A program made the position numbers and the translations under genes. Positions 1-12,223 of a stretch of 64,000 bases of DNA are shown in pieces (position 1 is the first letter of the stretch; each line of letters begins with the position of its first letter). The notes beneath the pieces were generated by a model that was given only the letters and a program-made list of their open reading frames with translations, searched no databases and had not been told where the DNA came from. The DNA lies in contig JAFFSR010000218.1 in NCBI GenBank assembly GCA_017163975.1, positions 248,001-312,000 of the forward strand, written 5' to 3'. The stretch is from Anastatus disparis (Eukaryota > Arthropoda > Insecta > Hymenoptera > Eupelmidae).

Positions 1-705
1 ATTTTGATATTAATAAAATATACTATTTATTAGTACGTATACTGAAAAATGTGTTGCATTCAAAATAATTTTAATTATCTCATCAACATTATTGCTAATA
101 AAGCAATTATATTAAAATTAACATAATAACGAATGCAAACAATCATTTGAAATTTTAAAATAATAGTTTAAAATATCAAATTTTAGAATATATTTCTATA
201 TTGATGAATAAATTATTAATCACTATTTATTCTTATCTGCATTAATTTTTAATTCATTATGAATCTGCAATTATTAAGATTTAATCATTTGTTCATCACG
301 CTTATATCTTTAGCCAAAACTAGTGCTACTTTTAATTTATAGTATACTAATTAAACCAATGCATTTAAAATTTTACATCCTGTTAAAATCTTCATTTTTT
401 TTTCCTTATCTCAATTTCGAAAAAAAATAATTAATTTCAAATTTATTTAAACAACAACAGCAAATGAATAATTGCAACAAAAAATAGCTACAATTGCTAA
501 AAAACTATATATTTATCATCTTGGAGATGTTTGATAAAAGAAATAATAATTCGTGCTTTAGAAGCACGCGATTACTTGGACAATATTTTTCATAAACTAA
601 TTGTGACCACTTGCATAATTTAAAAATATTGCTAATATATTTGATGATCTTATATAATGGAGAAGAAAAATTCATTTTAAAAATTATTCATTTTATCCAA
701 GATTT

Positions 706-825
706 AGTATAATTAGTCTTACAATCGTATAAAATGTTCGTCCAACATCCAGAAAGTTCCATTTGAGTTAAACGAGTCTCGAAACAATCAGCTTCAAGTT
801 TATATATACATAAAAAGTAAAAAAA
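706..825 (+). promoter_or_regulatory. Promoter block of OBP gene 1
   Basis: A TATA-like box (tataaaa, 728-734) lies about 95 bases before the start codon, inside a block that recurs almost unchanged before the next three OBP genes. The shared words are ttagtctt, then the TATA box, then tgttcgtccaacatc and aaacaa. Conservation across paralogues whose introns have diverged suggests a core promoter plus 5' UTR. The transcription start is inferred to lie about 25-30 bases after the TATA box. Confidence 0.6.
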
Positions 826-2273
826 ATGAAGTTCGTACTCTTAACTCTTTGCTTATTTGCCCTAACAGTGAGTGATTATTATTAATAATATATTTACGAT
901 TAGATCTTTCAAAGTGCCAATATTTATACGTATCCTGAATTTTATTAGTGTCAATGTGTCTATAAATCTTTGAATTATTAGATAATTTTATAAAAAACAA
1001 ACCCATTTTAAACGTTTGTATGAATTTACTTTCTTGGCGTATTTCAAATTTTTATTAAAATCTAAACATTTTTTAAAACTATTTCATTATTAAGTGAATT
1101 TTTTCAATTTGAAATATTTGCAAAAATATTCATTATACAGAATACTTTTTCACTAATATACTCTCACTAAAGTATATTTTACGTGCGAGAAGCGTCATTT
1201 TGTGTACCGTATGAATAGTTGACGTGCAAATGCAAAAATATTCATTTTATCGAAAATTGGATTTTATACACTAATCTTAAGTTTTTCCAAAATGTAACAA
1301 GGGCATAAAGTAAATTTTCGTGCACGATTGTATAGACTCGTGATTCTGTAAAGATTTATGCTAAAGTTCTATACATATGATTTTTTTTTTATTTTTTGCA
1401 AAACTTGACCGTTGATTTGTACATTTTTAATGTAAAGCGCCACTTATTTTATGCTCTGCATAAACCATGAATTTCGTATGCAACGTAAAAAGGTGTTATT
1501 TTGAAATCAACAAACAGCCACTCAAAAACAAAATATCACATACGAAATTAGAAAATAGATTTCAGATTTTAAAGAATGATTTTCATCCATTTATTGTAAA
1601 TCTACTTTATTCAGGTTGTTAATTTCTTTTTAACATTTTAGGTATGTAAGGTTCAAGGTCTTAGTAAAGACGATATGCCATCCTTGAAAAGCTTTGAAGA
1701 ATGTTTAGATGAGAATGGCATAAGTTCAGGTATTTACATAATTTTTTGTTACGTGAGTAAATCACAACTTTTGGCTGATAATTTATAAATGTTTGTATTG
1801 CAGAGGATCTTGACTCATTGGAAGAATCAGATGATCCTAAACTAAAATGCATAATGGCTTGCGTATTTGAGAAACAAGGAGTCGTAAGTTTAAGAAATAA
1901 ATCATTTAAATTTTTCAATGAAATAAATAAATAAAAATTAAATTTAAATTATTACAGTTGAAAAATGGAAAAATTGATAAAAACCTCATGAAAAAGAGTA
2001 CACGTGAAGAAATTCCTGAGCTTAACGAAAAACAAGTGTCTGACTTAATAGATAAATGTGTTGATATAGGTAATAAGATTGATCAAACAATTAAAAAATT
2101 TCATCAAAATTATTTTTTCTTAAATAATCTTTATAAATTACTGTGTAAAAACTAATTTTATATTTTTATAATTTTCAGCTAAAGATGTATCAGATATTTG
2201 CGAGAAAACCAATATCATAACGTATTGCATGAAAGAAGAATTCGATAAATTGAACATTAAATTTGACAAGTAA
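826..2273 (+). CDS. Odorant-binding protein, type A (OBP gene 1)
   Basis: Secreted carrier of small hydrophobic ligands. Five exons: 826-867, 1642-1729, 1804-1883, 1958-2069, 2179-2273 (138 residues; intron phases 0,1,0,1). Exon 1 plus the start of exon 2 encode a signal peptide (MKFVLLTLCLFALT, then VCKVQG). Six OBP cysteines are at 35, 59, 63, 104, 115 and 124, giving the classic spacing with C2-X3-C3 and C5-X8-C6. The start codon is the first ATG after the TATA box and gives a canonical signal peptide. A polyadenylation signal (aataaa) is at 2329-2334. Exons 2-5 are closest to OBP gene 3, with near-identical peptides such as LKNGKIDKNLMKK. No ligand can be inferred. Confidence 0.92.
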
Positions 2274-3830
2274 GGAGTGTATTAAAACATGAAAATCTCT
2301 ATAAACAAATGTAATCAGGTGTTGGATTAATAAATTTATTTTATTAACTCTATTAGTTGAAAGTATTATTATTTTATAAACTCGTTCATTTAAAAATATC
2401 ATTTGTACATTTTTAAAATCACTATAAAATTTATGTACCCGTTAAAAATTAGTATTTTTTTATTCACCAAACACCGATTCAGCATATTAATGAAGATGAT
2501 CCTAAATATTACATATTAAAGTATGATAATTTCATTATTTTTATAAATTATATTGACACTCTGCATGAAAAAGAAAATTTTTTTTACAAATAAAAATAAA
2601 TTTTAAAATAAAATTTAAAGAGAATTAAACGCTTTTGTTATTATGAGTTAAATTGGATATAAATTAAAATGCATAAGCATTGAAAATATTTTCTAATGAA
2701 ATTCATTCATCAAATATAAAGAAAAGAGCAATTCAATTTTTCCATAAACTTTTATACATTAGGATGTTTGCAGTATTTAATAACAATCTAGAACATTTAA
2801 ATTATTATAATAAAACGATGGATCATCAAGATTTGTTAAAAAAATATTTCATTTATTTATATTCAACAGTTCTTATAAGTTTTACATGATAATGAAAAAT
2901 TAGTACTTTTATAAATAAAAATATCATTACATCTATGAAAGCATTGGTTTTAATTAATATTAATCTGTAAAATTTTTTTTAATATATCATCAGCCACAAA
3001 AGCGGCTGACCATCCATCGATAGTCAAAGTTTTCGGCATGGTGTGTCGGACAGTTCTAGCCTGATGTAATGTGTTAAATAGGTACTGGGTTAGACTTACT
3101 CTGATATCATCATATTAAAAAGTTAACACATAGAAGACAATATCCTCGTATATTAACTTAAAAAAAAATCAGAATAAATAACAACAAAATAAATGGAAGT
3201 CATTTTTGCAGTATACTGAAAACTAAAATTATTGCTTTAAAGTTGTTTTTCATTTCATTATAAATTGTCTTTTTTCTAGAAAATGATAAAATAAAATATT
3301 ATTTTAAAAAATTATAGTTAAAAAGTTTCTTCAGTATTGGTCCTTAATAAAACAAAAGTTCAAGTTGTTCCCGATTTGTTTAAATACTTTTATCGTGACT
3401 TTAAGAAGAAAAATTCTAGTTTGTTATTGAATTGTGAACTTTCTCCATGAATATATCTACTCAAAATTCAATTCAAAATTATCATTAGCCACAATCAACT
3501 TATTATTTAAAGTCACGTGTTTTGATTTTTGTACAATTTCTATATTTTATTAATTTTTATCTTTACTTTCTTTATTGTTTTCAAAAAAAATTTTTTTTCT
3601 AAATTCTTAATTAACAGTAAGAAGAATAATTATAACAAAACACAGGCACACTATAGCTTTATATTAAATTCATCATATTGCAGATGTTTGATAAAAATTA
3701 ATAACAATACTTTGGAAACATGCGATCATTTCAGAATAAACAAAAGTATACATAAGCAAATTTAAAAAAAATAATTGTAACTACTTGCATAATTTTAGAT
3801 ATTAAAACCATTTCACAACATTTTATATAA
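2274..3830. other. Intergenic, AT-rich; duplicated upstream segment
   Basis: No gene found. The stretch 3240-3360 (beginning near ttcatttcattataaa) has a diverged copy at about 9236-9350, upstream of OBP gene 4. It is therefore part of the segment duplicated with the OBP pair. A short GC-richer piece at 2990-3070 (ccacaaaagcggctgaccat) is probably a repeat remnant. Confidence 0.5.
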
Positions 3831-3894
3831 TACAGTGGAAAAATTTCAGTTTTTATTCAATTCATTATATTGGATATCTTGAAAAATTAGATTT

Positions 3895-3996
3895 AGAATA
3901 ATTAGTCTTATAATCGTATAAAATGTTCATCCAACATCTACAAAGTTTCAATAGTTAAACAAGCCTCAAAACAAACAGCTCTAAGTGTCTAACAAA
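3895..3996 (+). promoter_or_regulatory. Promoter block of OBP gene 2
   Basis: TATA-like tataaaa at 3917-3923, 74 bases before the start codon, in the same conserved block as OBP genes 1, 3 and 4. Here the block continues into ctctaagtgtctaacaaa immediately before ATG. Confidence 0.6.
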
Positions 3997-5502
3997 ATGA
4001 AATTCGTACTTTTATCTTTTTGTGTTCTCGCCTTAACAGTGAGTGATTATTACTAATAATATATTTAAAGATTAATAGAAATTTATTGGATTACATTCAA
4101 AATTTTTGTTAAAATTTAATAAATTGTGCTGATATTTTTACGTATAAAAGAAAAAATTTTTAAAATTGTTTTGTAAAATAATTTTTATGATTGTTATATA
4201 CATCTGCCTTGTTTCTGTAATAAATTTTCATTTAATATTTTAGATAATTGAGGTTCAAAGTAGTGACAAAGATGATTTGTTGAATAAATGTTTAAAAGAG
4301 AACGACATAAAAGAAGGTATTTTAATACTTTGGCTGCATCTAAAGAAACGAAAATAATTTTTTTATTAATAATTTATAACCATTTTATGATAGCGGACAT
4401 TACATCACTGGCAAGTCAAAAAGATCCGAAAGTCAGGTGTCTGATGTCTTGCGTATTTGAAAAAGAAGGATCCGTAAGTATTTAAACATAAATATAGAAA
4501 TAATTCACATAAACATTGGAAAATAAATATAAATGATCAAAAATCAACTTAAAATTATTACAGTTGAAAAATGGACAATTGGATAAAGAGGAAATGAAAA
4601 AGAATTACCGCAAGGACTTTCCTAAGATTAGCGAAGAAAAAGCATCTGAAGTAGTGGATACTTGTACTAATTTAGGTATAATAAAACTAATTAAGCTATA
4701 CATTTTAAATATGAAAAAATGTAATGAACGTTTTCAAGGACGTACTCCCATTCAAAAAGGTTATTTTATAAACGATTTTTTAAGCATTGTTATATTAATT
4801 TTAGTCATATGAAAATAGGAAGCGAATGAAATATCAACTCAAAAAGAACCAAAATATTTTATTTAATACGAATCTAAATTATAATTACTCTTTGATTAAT
4901 AATATAAAAAAACTTAAATTTCTTTCAAAAATTTTTTTGTTTTTGTTAGATCAATAAAGCGAAGCTGATTTTCTTTACTAAAAAATTTCAATGGATATAT
5001 GGAAAAATTTTTAATTAGCCCATACCACGTAATATCTATTTATTTGAGAAATTCAATTTTATTTTATTTTAAACAATTTCGTCGGCATTCACAACTTTTC
5101 CATAAATTCATCCCCTGAAATTTCTATGCGATGAAAATAAGCCTGATTTTATGAAGATAGAAAGAAAAAAAATTTAGAAAAGGAATAGATTTAATAAATA
5201 ATAAAAGAGCAACTAAGGTCTATCTTTGTTAAAATAAACAAGTTGCTTGTTTACTTTCAGACTTTATTTTTTATATGCACTATTATTTAGCCAAAATTAA
5301 TATACAATTATTTAAAAAATCATTTTTTTAAAAAACTATTTCGAATGAAAAAATGTTTTTAAACAATTTTACGAATTACGATTTCATTACTAATCCCATG
5401 TGTTTATATATTTTAGTTAAAGATTTAAAGGAAATGTGTGACAAGACAAACTTCATAATAGTATGCATGGAAGAAGAAAGGAAGAAATTAGACATAAAGT
5501 AG
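3997..5502 (+). CDS. Odorant-binding protein, type B (OBP gene 2)
   Basis: Secreted six-cysteine OBP, 130 residues. Exons: 3997-4038, 4244-4316, 4394-4473, 4564-4675, 5417-5502; phases 0,1,0,1. The signal peptide MKFVLLSFCVLALT is followed by IIEVQS. Cysteines are at 30, 54, 58, 99, 110 and 119 (C2-X3-C3, C5-X8-C6). Compared with type A it lacks five residues before C1 and has a shorter C-terminus. The closest paralogue is OBP gene 4 (shared RCLMSC, EKEGS, LKNGQL). The last intron (741 bases) is much longer than its counterpart in gene 4 (97 bases). A possible aataaa lies at 5516-5521. Confidence 0.92.
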
Positions 5503-5804
5503 TGGTGATTCGATGAATAAAGATGATATGAAAAAATTAAAATTAATAATTGTATGCGTTGGATTGATAAATTTACTTTATTAAATTATTTTAACAAAAT
5601 TATGATTTACTTTAATACTTTTTTATCCAAGAATATCATAAATATATTTAAAATTTATTCGAAAATCGTATATTTTGTTTAAAATTAATCAACACAATTT
5701 GTATATTCATAAAAAATACAGCCGATGGCAATATATTCTTCGACTGTTCTTTTTCTGTGATTTCAAAATCCCTAATAAAAATGAATAAACTAACGCAATG
5801 TTAG

Positions 5805-5910
5805 GATTTTTTAAAAATGGAGAAAAAACAGTCAAAAATTACATTACCATTAAGTCTGCATGGAAGAATTTGAAACGTTTAAAATGAACTTCAAACTAAG
5901 AAGTAAGAAT
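5805..5910 (+). pseudogene. Relic of an OBP last exon
   Basis: The reading starting at about 5852 gives VCMEEFETFKMNFK, which resembles the C6 region of the neighbouring OBPs (for example TYCMKEEFDKLNIKF). The bases just upstream resemble the C5-C6 segment, but only in another frame. No upstream exons accompany it, so it is best read as a decayed exon-5 copy left by tandem duplication. The match is short, so confidence is modest. Confidence 0.4.
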
Positions 5911-6769
5911 GAAATTTGGCAAAAATATTTATATTTTAAATAACTAAAACTATCAAAGAATCAACTAATTTTTATTCTAAAAAACTATTGTCTCGATTAC
6001 CCTGTCGATATGCGAAAAAAATTATTTGTAGCTAGAAATCATCCGCGTATTCCTGAACCATAAGAAGCGGTATTATAATTATTTGAGTCGAAATTTTGCA
6101 CTTACAGTTTGCTGAAAGAAGGAAAAATCAGAAATTCTTGTGTATTTTCATTAAAAAAAAACAAAAATTTTAATTTGCAATTAACATTGTTTTGTAAACC
6201 TAACCATTTTTCCATGATTACTCTTAATTCATCGTAAGTTTTTTTTTTTTTAATTTTATTAAACGTCGCTGTAAATAGAGTCGACGGGTGAATAAAACAA
6301 ATTATCAAATTATCTCCGTTTTTTTAATACTTTCAAATTATTATCATGTTTTTATAACTTATGGGAGAAACATTCTACAATAATATAAAAAATGTACATT
6401 TGAAAAAGCAAAATTTAATTAAAACTTCTCACCAATCTTCACGTGATTCCATATTCATCAAAGTAACGTGCTTCAAACTTTATAAAATTTCGATATCTGA
6501 TTCAACTTCTTCATTTACTTCCTTTATTATCTTTAGAAACAAATTTAAAAAATGTTTAAATAACAGCAATGGAATAATTACAACAAAACACACATACAAT
6601 GCATACTTATTAAAAATAAACACGCGATCACTTCAAAATAAACAAAAATTTATGTAAACACATCTTCACAAAAAAATTGTAATTACTTGTATAATTTTAG
6701 ATATTTCGCGATATTTTATATAATATAGAGGAAAAATTTTAGTTTTAATTAATTTTATCGGGCATCTTG

Positions 6770-6884
6770 AAAAATAAGATTTAGTATAATTAGTCTTGTA
6801 ATCATATAAAATGTTCATCCAACATCTACAAAGTTTCAATTGTTAAACAAACCTCGAAACAAACAGTTCGAAGTGTCTAACAAA
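6770..6884 (+). promoter_or_regulatory. Promoter block of OBP gene 3 (type B-like)
   Basis: TATA-like tataaaa at 6806-6812. The block matches those of OBP genes 2 and 4 better than that of gene 1. Homology with gene 4 extends roughly 500 bases further upstream (6361 onward against 9721 onward). Confidence 0.6.
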
Positions 6885-8306
6885 ATGAAATTCGTACTTT
6901 TATCTTTTTGTGTTTTCGCTTTAACAGTAAGTTACCATTTTTTATTATATATTTATCTTTACGATTATTAATATATTTTAGCGATATTATTTATTTGAAT
7001 TCAAAATGGATTTTGAAATTATTTAAAATCTTTGAAACAATTAAAAGTAAATTTGGAAAAATTAGTGAAACTTTATTTTATTGCATATATACTTAAAACC
7101 TTTATTAACATTTAAAATAACGGTGCTAACGTTTTTTAATGTAAAATTTATAAAAATGTTCAAAATGTATAAAAATGTTTTAAAGTATCAGGTCTAAAAT
7201 AAACAAATAAAAAATATAATATAATAAAATTTCATTTATTTATTTTTTATTTTTAAATACAATTATTTATACATGAATAGAATATTCAATTTCTATAAAA
7301 TGCCTAAAGTTTGTTATTTTGTTTGAATTAATTAAAAGAATTAAAGTTCGATATTAAACTATAAGAGATTAACTTTTTTATTTAATAATTCAATTATTAG
7401 AACAAACAATAAAATACTTCAATAATTTTGAGACAGAGCAAGGTTTTTATTTATTCAAATTGCTAAAAATGCAACGCTTCGAGTTCTTAAACTGAACCCT
7501 TTTTCAGGCTATTATGCCAATAAGGCAATTCAAAGAGCTAGAAAACCTAAACAGTTTGGTTCATACTTCGCACTCGAACGGTTAATAACCCAGTATTAAC
7601 CGTTTTTTATTTAGTTGCGATACATTTGCATTGTTTGTCTATTAAATAACTTTTTAATATTTCAGGTATGTAAGGTTCAAAGTCTTGGCAAAGACGATAT
7701 GCCATCTTTGAAAAGCTTTGAAGAATGTTTGGAAGAGAGTGGCATAAGTTCAGGTATTTACTTAAAATAAATAATATAAATAATATTATACCATGAAAGC
7801 AAATTATAATTTTTTTGTTAATAATTTATAATTATTTGTATTATAGAGGAATTTGAAAAATTGGATGAATCGGATGATCCTAAACTAAAATGCATAATGG
7901 CTTGCACATTTGAAAAGCAGGGAGTCGTAAGTTTAAGAAATAAATCATTTGAATATTCGAATAAAATAAATAAATAAATGATTGAAAATCAATTTCAAAT
8001 TATTACAGTTGAAAAATGGAAAAATTGATAAAAACTTAATGAAAAAGAGAACGCATGAAGAAATTCCTGAGCTTAGCGAAAAAGAAATATCTGACGTAAT
8101 AGACAAATGTTTTGATATGGGTAATAAGATTAATCAAACAATTTACAAATGTATCAAATTTTATTAGAGCTTTGTTCAATCATTAATTTTATATTTTTTT
8201 TTACTTTTCAGCTAAAGAAGAATCAGATATATGCGAAAAAACCAATATCATAACGTTTTGCTTCGAGGAAGAATTCGATAAATTCGATATTAAATACAAA
8301 AAGTAA
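6885..8306 (+). CDS. Odorant-binding protein, A/B chimera (OBP gene 3)
   Basis: Secreted six-cysteine OBP, 138 residues. Exons: 6885-6926, 7666-7753, 7847-7926, 8009-8120, 8212-8306; phases 0,1,0,1. Cysteines are at 35, 59, 63, 104, 115 and 124, as in gene 1. Exons 2-5 match gene 1 nearly residue for residue, including DDMPSLKSFEEC and CEKTNIIT. Exon 1 (MKFVLLSFCVFALT), the promoter and the first ~230 bases of intron 1 instead match gene 4. The gene therefore looks like a recombinant with a breakpoint in intron 1. A polyadenylation signal lies at 8362-8367. Confidence 0.92.
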
Positions 8307-10180
8307 GGAGCGCGTTAAAACATGAAAATTTGTATAAATAAATGTAAACAGATGTTGAATTAATAAACTATTAAATAATATTATTATTTTTGAAAATTAT
8401 TTAAAAAAAAACAATTGTGCAGTTTGAATTATTAGAAAATTTTATGTCCTTGTCTGAAATTGTTATTGTTTACATATATAAAAAGTCAAATTAGCGTTAA
8501 AATAATTCTTATTAAAAAATAATATAAATTCAATTGTTTTTAAATTATATTAACATAATTTGTATGAAAAAATTGCGAAATAAAATTCTTTTTTATTAAT
8601 TAAAGATTTCACGAATAGAATTTAAATGAATTTAAGTGTTTTTGTTATAAAAAAAAAGAATTAAAATGTAAGCACATTATATACAAACATTATTAAATTG
8701 CCTATCTTTTAAGTTATTTGCTAAGCTTTTATACAATATTTTCTATTCAAGATAATTTTAATAAAGTATACCAAAATTTAAAGTTCAGTAGTACAAGTGG
8801 TTAAGGAGCAAAATATGTTATTCGTCAGACTAGGGTTTTTTCTCAATCGCGAGCAAGACTTGAGTTCTTCTCTGGCCGATGAGCTGACCTCTCTCCTACT
8901 TATCTCTTAGAGCCTCATTCTTTTTGTAAAATACTTTTTATTCATTTTAAATAAATACATAATTTAATTTTATATTTCATCTTCTTACTCAATTAATACT
9001 AACATTCAACCATTACTAACATTAGATGAATATATTTGAGTAAAAGTGCTCTGCAATGAACCTTTCGGCATTGCGTTCGACTGGTGACGTTGTAGTCCTT
9101 TTGCTTTAATTAGGCTACTCTCGTGTTACCAGATGGAAACTTCTCACGCATGGCGTCGTCAGGGTGAACCCGTGATGCACGAGAAGCGAAGAAACATGGA
9201 CTTCAACGTCACCAAAGGGAGATAACGTCACCAGTTGTTTTTTATTTCATTATAAACTGTCTTTTTTTTGGAAAATCATAAAATGAAATTTATTTTTAAA
9301 TAGTCAGTTGAAAAATTTCTTTAGTGTAGGTCCTTTTCCCATACACTGCAACTTTTTTTTATAAAAATCTCAAAATTAATAAAAAAGATAAAAAAAAAAA
9401 AAATTTAATTTTGTTTTTCAGGGTTGCAAATGATGTTTGAAAACATTTTTGTCGATAAAATATACATTCTCTATCGTATGAAAATTATGTTTAAATTTTT
9501 ACAAAATTTTCTAATTAGTTTTTAATTTATTATCATCGATTATTGATAAATGTGGTTTAGTTACTGCAATAACCAAATATGGCCAACGGGTTTTAAACGA
9601 AAATTCAAATTATTTACTTCTTTTTTTTTAATATTTTCAAATTACTTCCAATTTTTTAATATTTTTAAATTATTTCCATTTTTTTCATATTTTCAAATTA
9701 TTTCGATGTTTTTATAATTTGAGGAAGAATTATCTTCTAATAATATAGAAAATATACATTAAAAAGAGTTAATTTTAATTCAAACTTCTTACTAATCATG
9801 ACTTGATGACATATTTATCAAAGTGACGAATTTCATAAAATTTCGACATCTGATTCAATTTCTTCATATTACTTCCTTTATTATCTTCAGAAACAAATTT
9901 AAAATAAATTTTAAATAGTAAAGGAATAATTGCAACAAAACACACATACAATGATTTTAGATTTAATTTATTATCCTGCAGATGTTTGATAAAAAATAAC
10001 AATACATACTTTTCAAAAATAAACACGCGATCACTTCAAAATAAACAAAAATATATGCAAGCACATCTTTAGAAAATAATAGTAATTACTTGCATAATTT
10101 TAGATATAAAAAATATTTCGCGATATTTTATATAATACAGCGAAAAATTTCAGTTTTTATTCAATTAATTTTATCGGATA
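8307..10180. other. Intergenic with repeat fragments
   Basis: No gene found. 8785-8900 is GC-richer and has a tRNA A-box-like word (tggttaagg), so it may be an old SINE. 9088-9237 is an inverted repeat whose arms read ctggtgacgttgtagtcc and, at the other end, the complement of nearly the same sequence; it is probably a MITE. From 9600 on the sequence is homologous to the upstream region of OBP gene 3. Confidence 0.45.
9088..9237. repeat. Short inverted-repeat element (MITE-like)
   Basis: The left arm begins ctggtgacgtt. The right side holds both ggacttcaacgtcacc and aacgtcaccag, which are complementary to the left arm. GC content is well above the surroundings. No target duplication was resolved. 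Confidence 0.45.
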
Positions 10181-10189
10181 TCTTGAAAA

Positions 10190-10300
10190 ATTAGATTTAG
10201 TATAATTAGTCTTGTAATCATATAAAATGTTCGTCCAACATTTACAAAGTTTCAATTGTTAAACAAACCTTAAAACAAACAGCTCTAAGTGTCTAACAAA
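10190..10300 (+). promoter_or_regulatory. Promoter block of OBP gene 4
   Basis: TATA-like tataaaa at 10221-10227, 74 bases after the T of the box to the start codon, in the conserved OBP block; it is nearly identical to that of gene 3. Confidence 0.6.
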
Positions 10301-11333
10301 ATGAAATTTGTACTTTTATCTTTTTGTGTTTTCGCCTTAACAGTGAGTGACTATTACTTATAATATATTTATTTCTACAATTATTAATATATAATCAGTG
10401 ATAATGTTTTATGTTTATTTAAATACAAATTAGTTTTGGAAATAATTAGTAAAACTTTATTTTATTATAAATACTTAAAACTTTTATTAACATTAAAAAA
10501 CGTTATTAACATTATTCAATGTGAAATTTTTATGTGTAAAAATGTTTCAATCTATTTATTTATAATAATGCAAGAAGAAGAATATATCAATAAAATTATC
10601 CTTACGTTTTTATTGATTATTGTGCATGTAAAGTTTACTACGTAAATTTACTTTGCTCATAAATGCAAAAATATTCACTTCAAGCATAGAAAATAGTGTA
10701 AATATTGTTATTTAATATTTTAGATATTTGAGGTCGAAAGTCGTAACAAAAAGGATTGGATGGATGAGTGTTTAAATGACAATGGCATAAAAGAAGGTAT
10801 TTGAATACATTAACTGTATCTAAAGAAAAGATGATAATGTTTTATTAACAATTTATAATTATTTTATGATAGAGGACATTGAATCACTAGCAGAAAAAAA
10901 AGATCCTAGAGTAAGGTGTCTGATGTCTTGTATATTTGAAAAAGAAGGATCCGTAAGTGTTTAAACATAAATATAGAAATAATTTACTTGAACATTACAT
11001 AATATTATTAATAATCGGAAATTAACTTAAAATCATTACAGTTGAAAAATGGACAATTGAATAAAGACGTAATGAAAAAAAACTTTCATAATGATTTTCC
11101 TAAGCTTAGTGAAGAAAAGGTGTCTGAAATTGTGGAAACTTGCATCAATTCAGGTATAATTAAATTAATTTAACAATAAACTTTAAATATGAAAAATTAT
11201 AATCTTTTTATTTGATTATATAAATTATGACATATGTTTACACTTTTCAGTTAAAGGTTTAGGAGAAATGTGTGACAAGACAACCATAATAATAGTGTGC
11301 ATGGAAAAAGAAACGAAGAAATTAGGTGTGTGA
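10301..11333 (+). CDS. Odorant-binding protein, type B (OBP gene 4)
   Basis: Secreted six-cysteine OBP, 129 residues. Exons: 10301-10342, 10724-10796, 10873-10952, 11042-11153, 11251-11333; phases 0,1,0,1. The signal peptide is MKFVLLSFCVFALT. Cysteines are at 30, 54, 58, 99, 110 and 119. It pairs with gene 2 (RCLMSCIFEKEGS, LKNGQLNKDVMKKNF). The C-terminus ends at KKLGV because the stop comes slightly earlier than in gene 2. Later aataaa words occur, for example 11602-11607. Confidence 0.91.
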
Positions 11334-12223
11334 TTCGCTGTTCGAAGACGATATAAAAAGTTCGAAAACTCATCGCAACTGGTAACCAAAAAAATTCAAC
11401 ATAAAGTAGATTTTATAAATTGAAATTAAACTTGAATGAAATAATTTTTATTGTTATATTAGTTAAAAAGTACATTATTTAATCCGGCAAAAATGTGACT
11501 TTATATAAGTTAAAAAAATGTAAGTTGATATTTTATAATTGTGAAACATGAATTAATATGATCATTTATTGTAAGCTCAATCATCGTTCATTGTTAAATT
11601 TAATAAAAACGTTAAAATAATTATATTTTATTTGTTTGCCCATTCATTTGAATACACTATCCAGATAGCAACAACTTGTCCTTTTACAACGTTGTTTCAG
11701 ATTTCAAATAAATTATTATTATTTTTTAATTGAATTCAATTATTTTTTAAGTTTTAAAGGGATTTGATTTAATCATAAGTATATTTCTTAAATAAATATC
11801 GAGTCTCATTGAAAATTAATACATTTTAGTAATTTTTATTATATTTAAAAGTGAAAATTTTTTAAACTTTTTAATTATTGGCTCATTACTCCTATTTTTC
11901 ATAAGCAGAATATGTTTCAAAATTTATGTTTCTTTGAATGAAATTTTTCTCATTTTCACGCATTCAACCTCCTCATTTTGCACTTATATTGTTCTTATTG
12001 ATTGTTATTATTGAACTTGATTTTATTAAATTGATGTGTAATTAAGAACTAAAGACAAATTATAAAAATAAAAACAATTGCTTTAAGAAATAAGATTAAA
12101 TTATTAATCATAATACAATATAATAAGGGTCAGTTTGTGAAGCGAATAAGGGACTGCCAAATTTGATTATAATATGTTTTATAGTAGAAAATTATTAATA
12201 AATAAATGAAATAAAAAATAAAA
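11334..12223. other. Intergenic, AT-rich
   Basis: No gene, strong repeat or structured element seen. Confidence 0.5.

Noticed and set aside
8785..8900. Possible tRNA or SINE
   Set aside because: Only an A-box-like word is convincing; no B box or cloverleaf could be drawn, so it is noted only within an intergenic entry.
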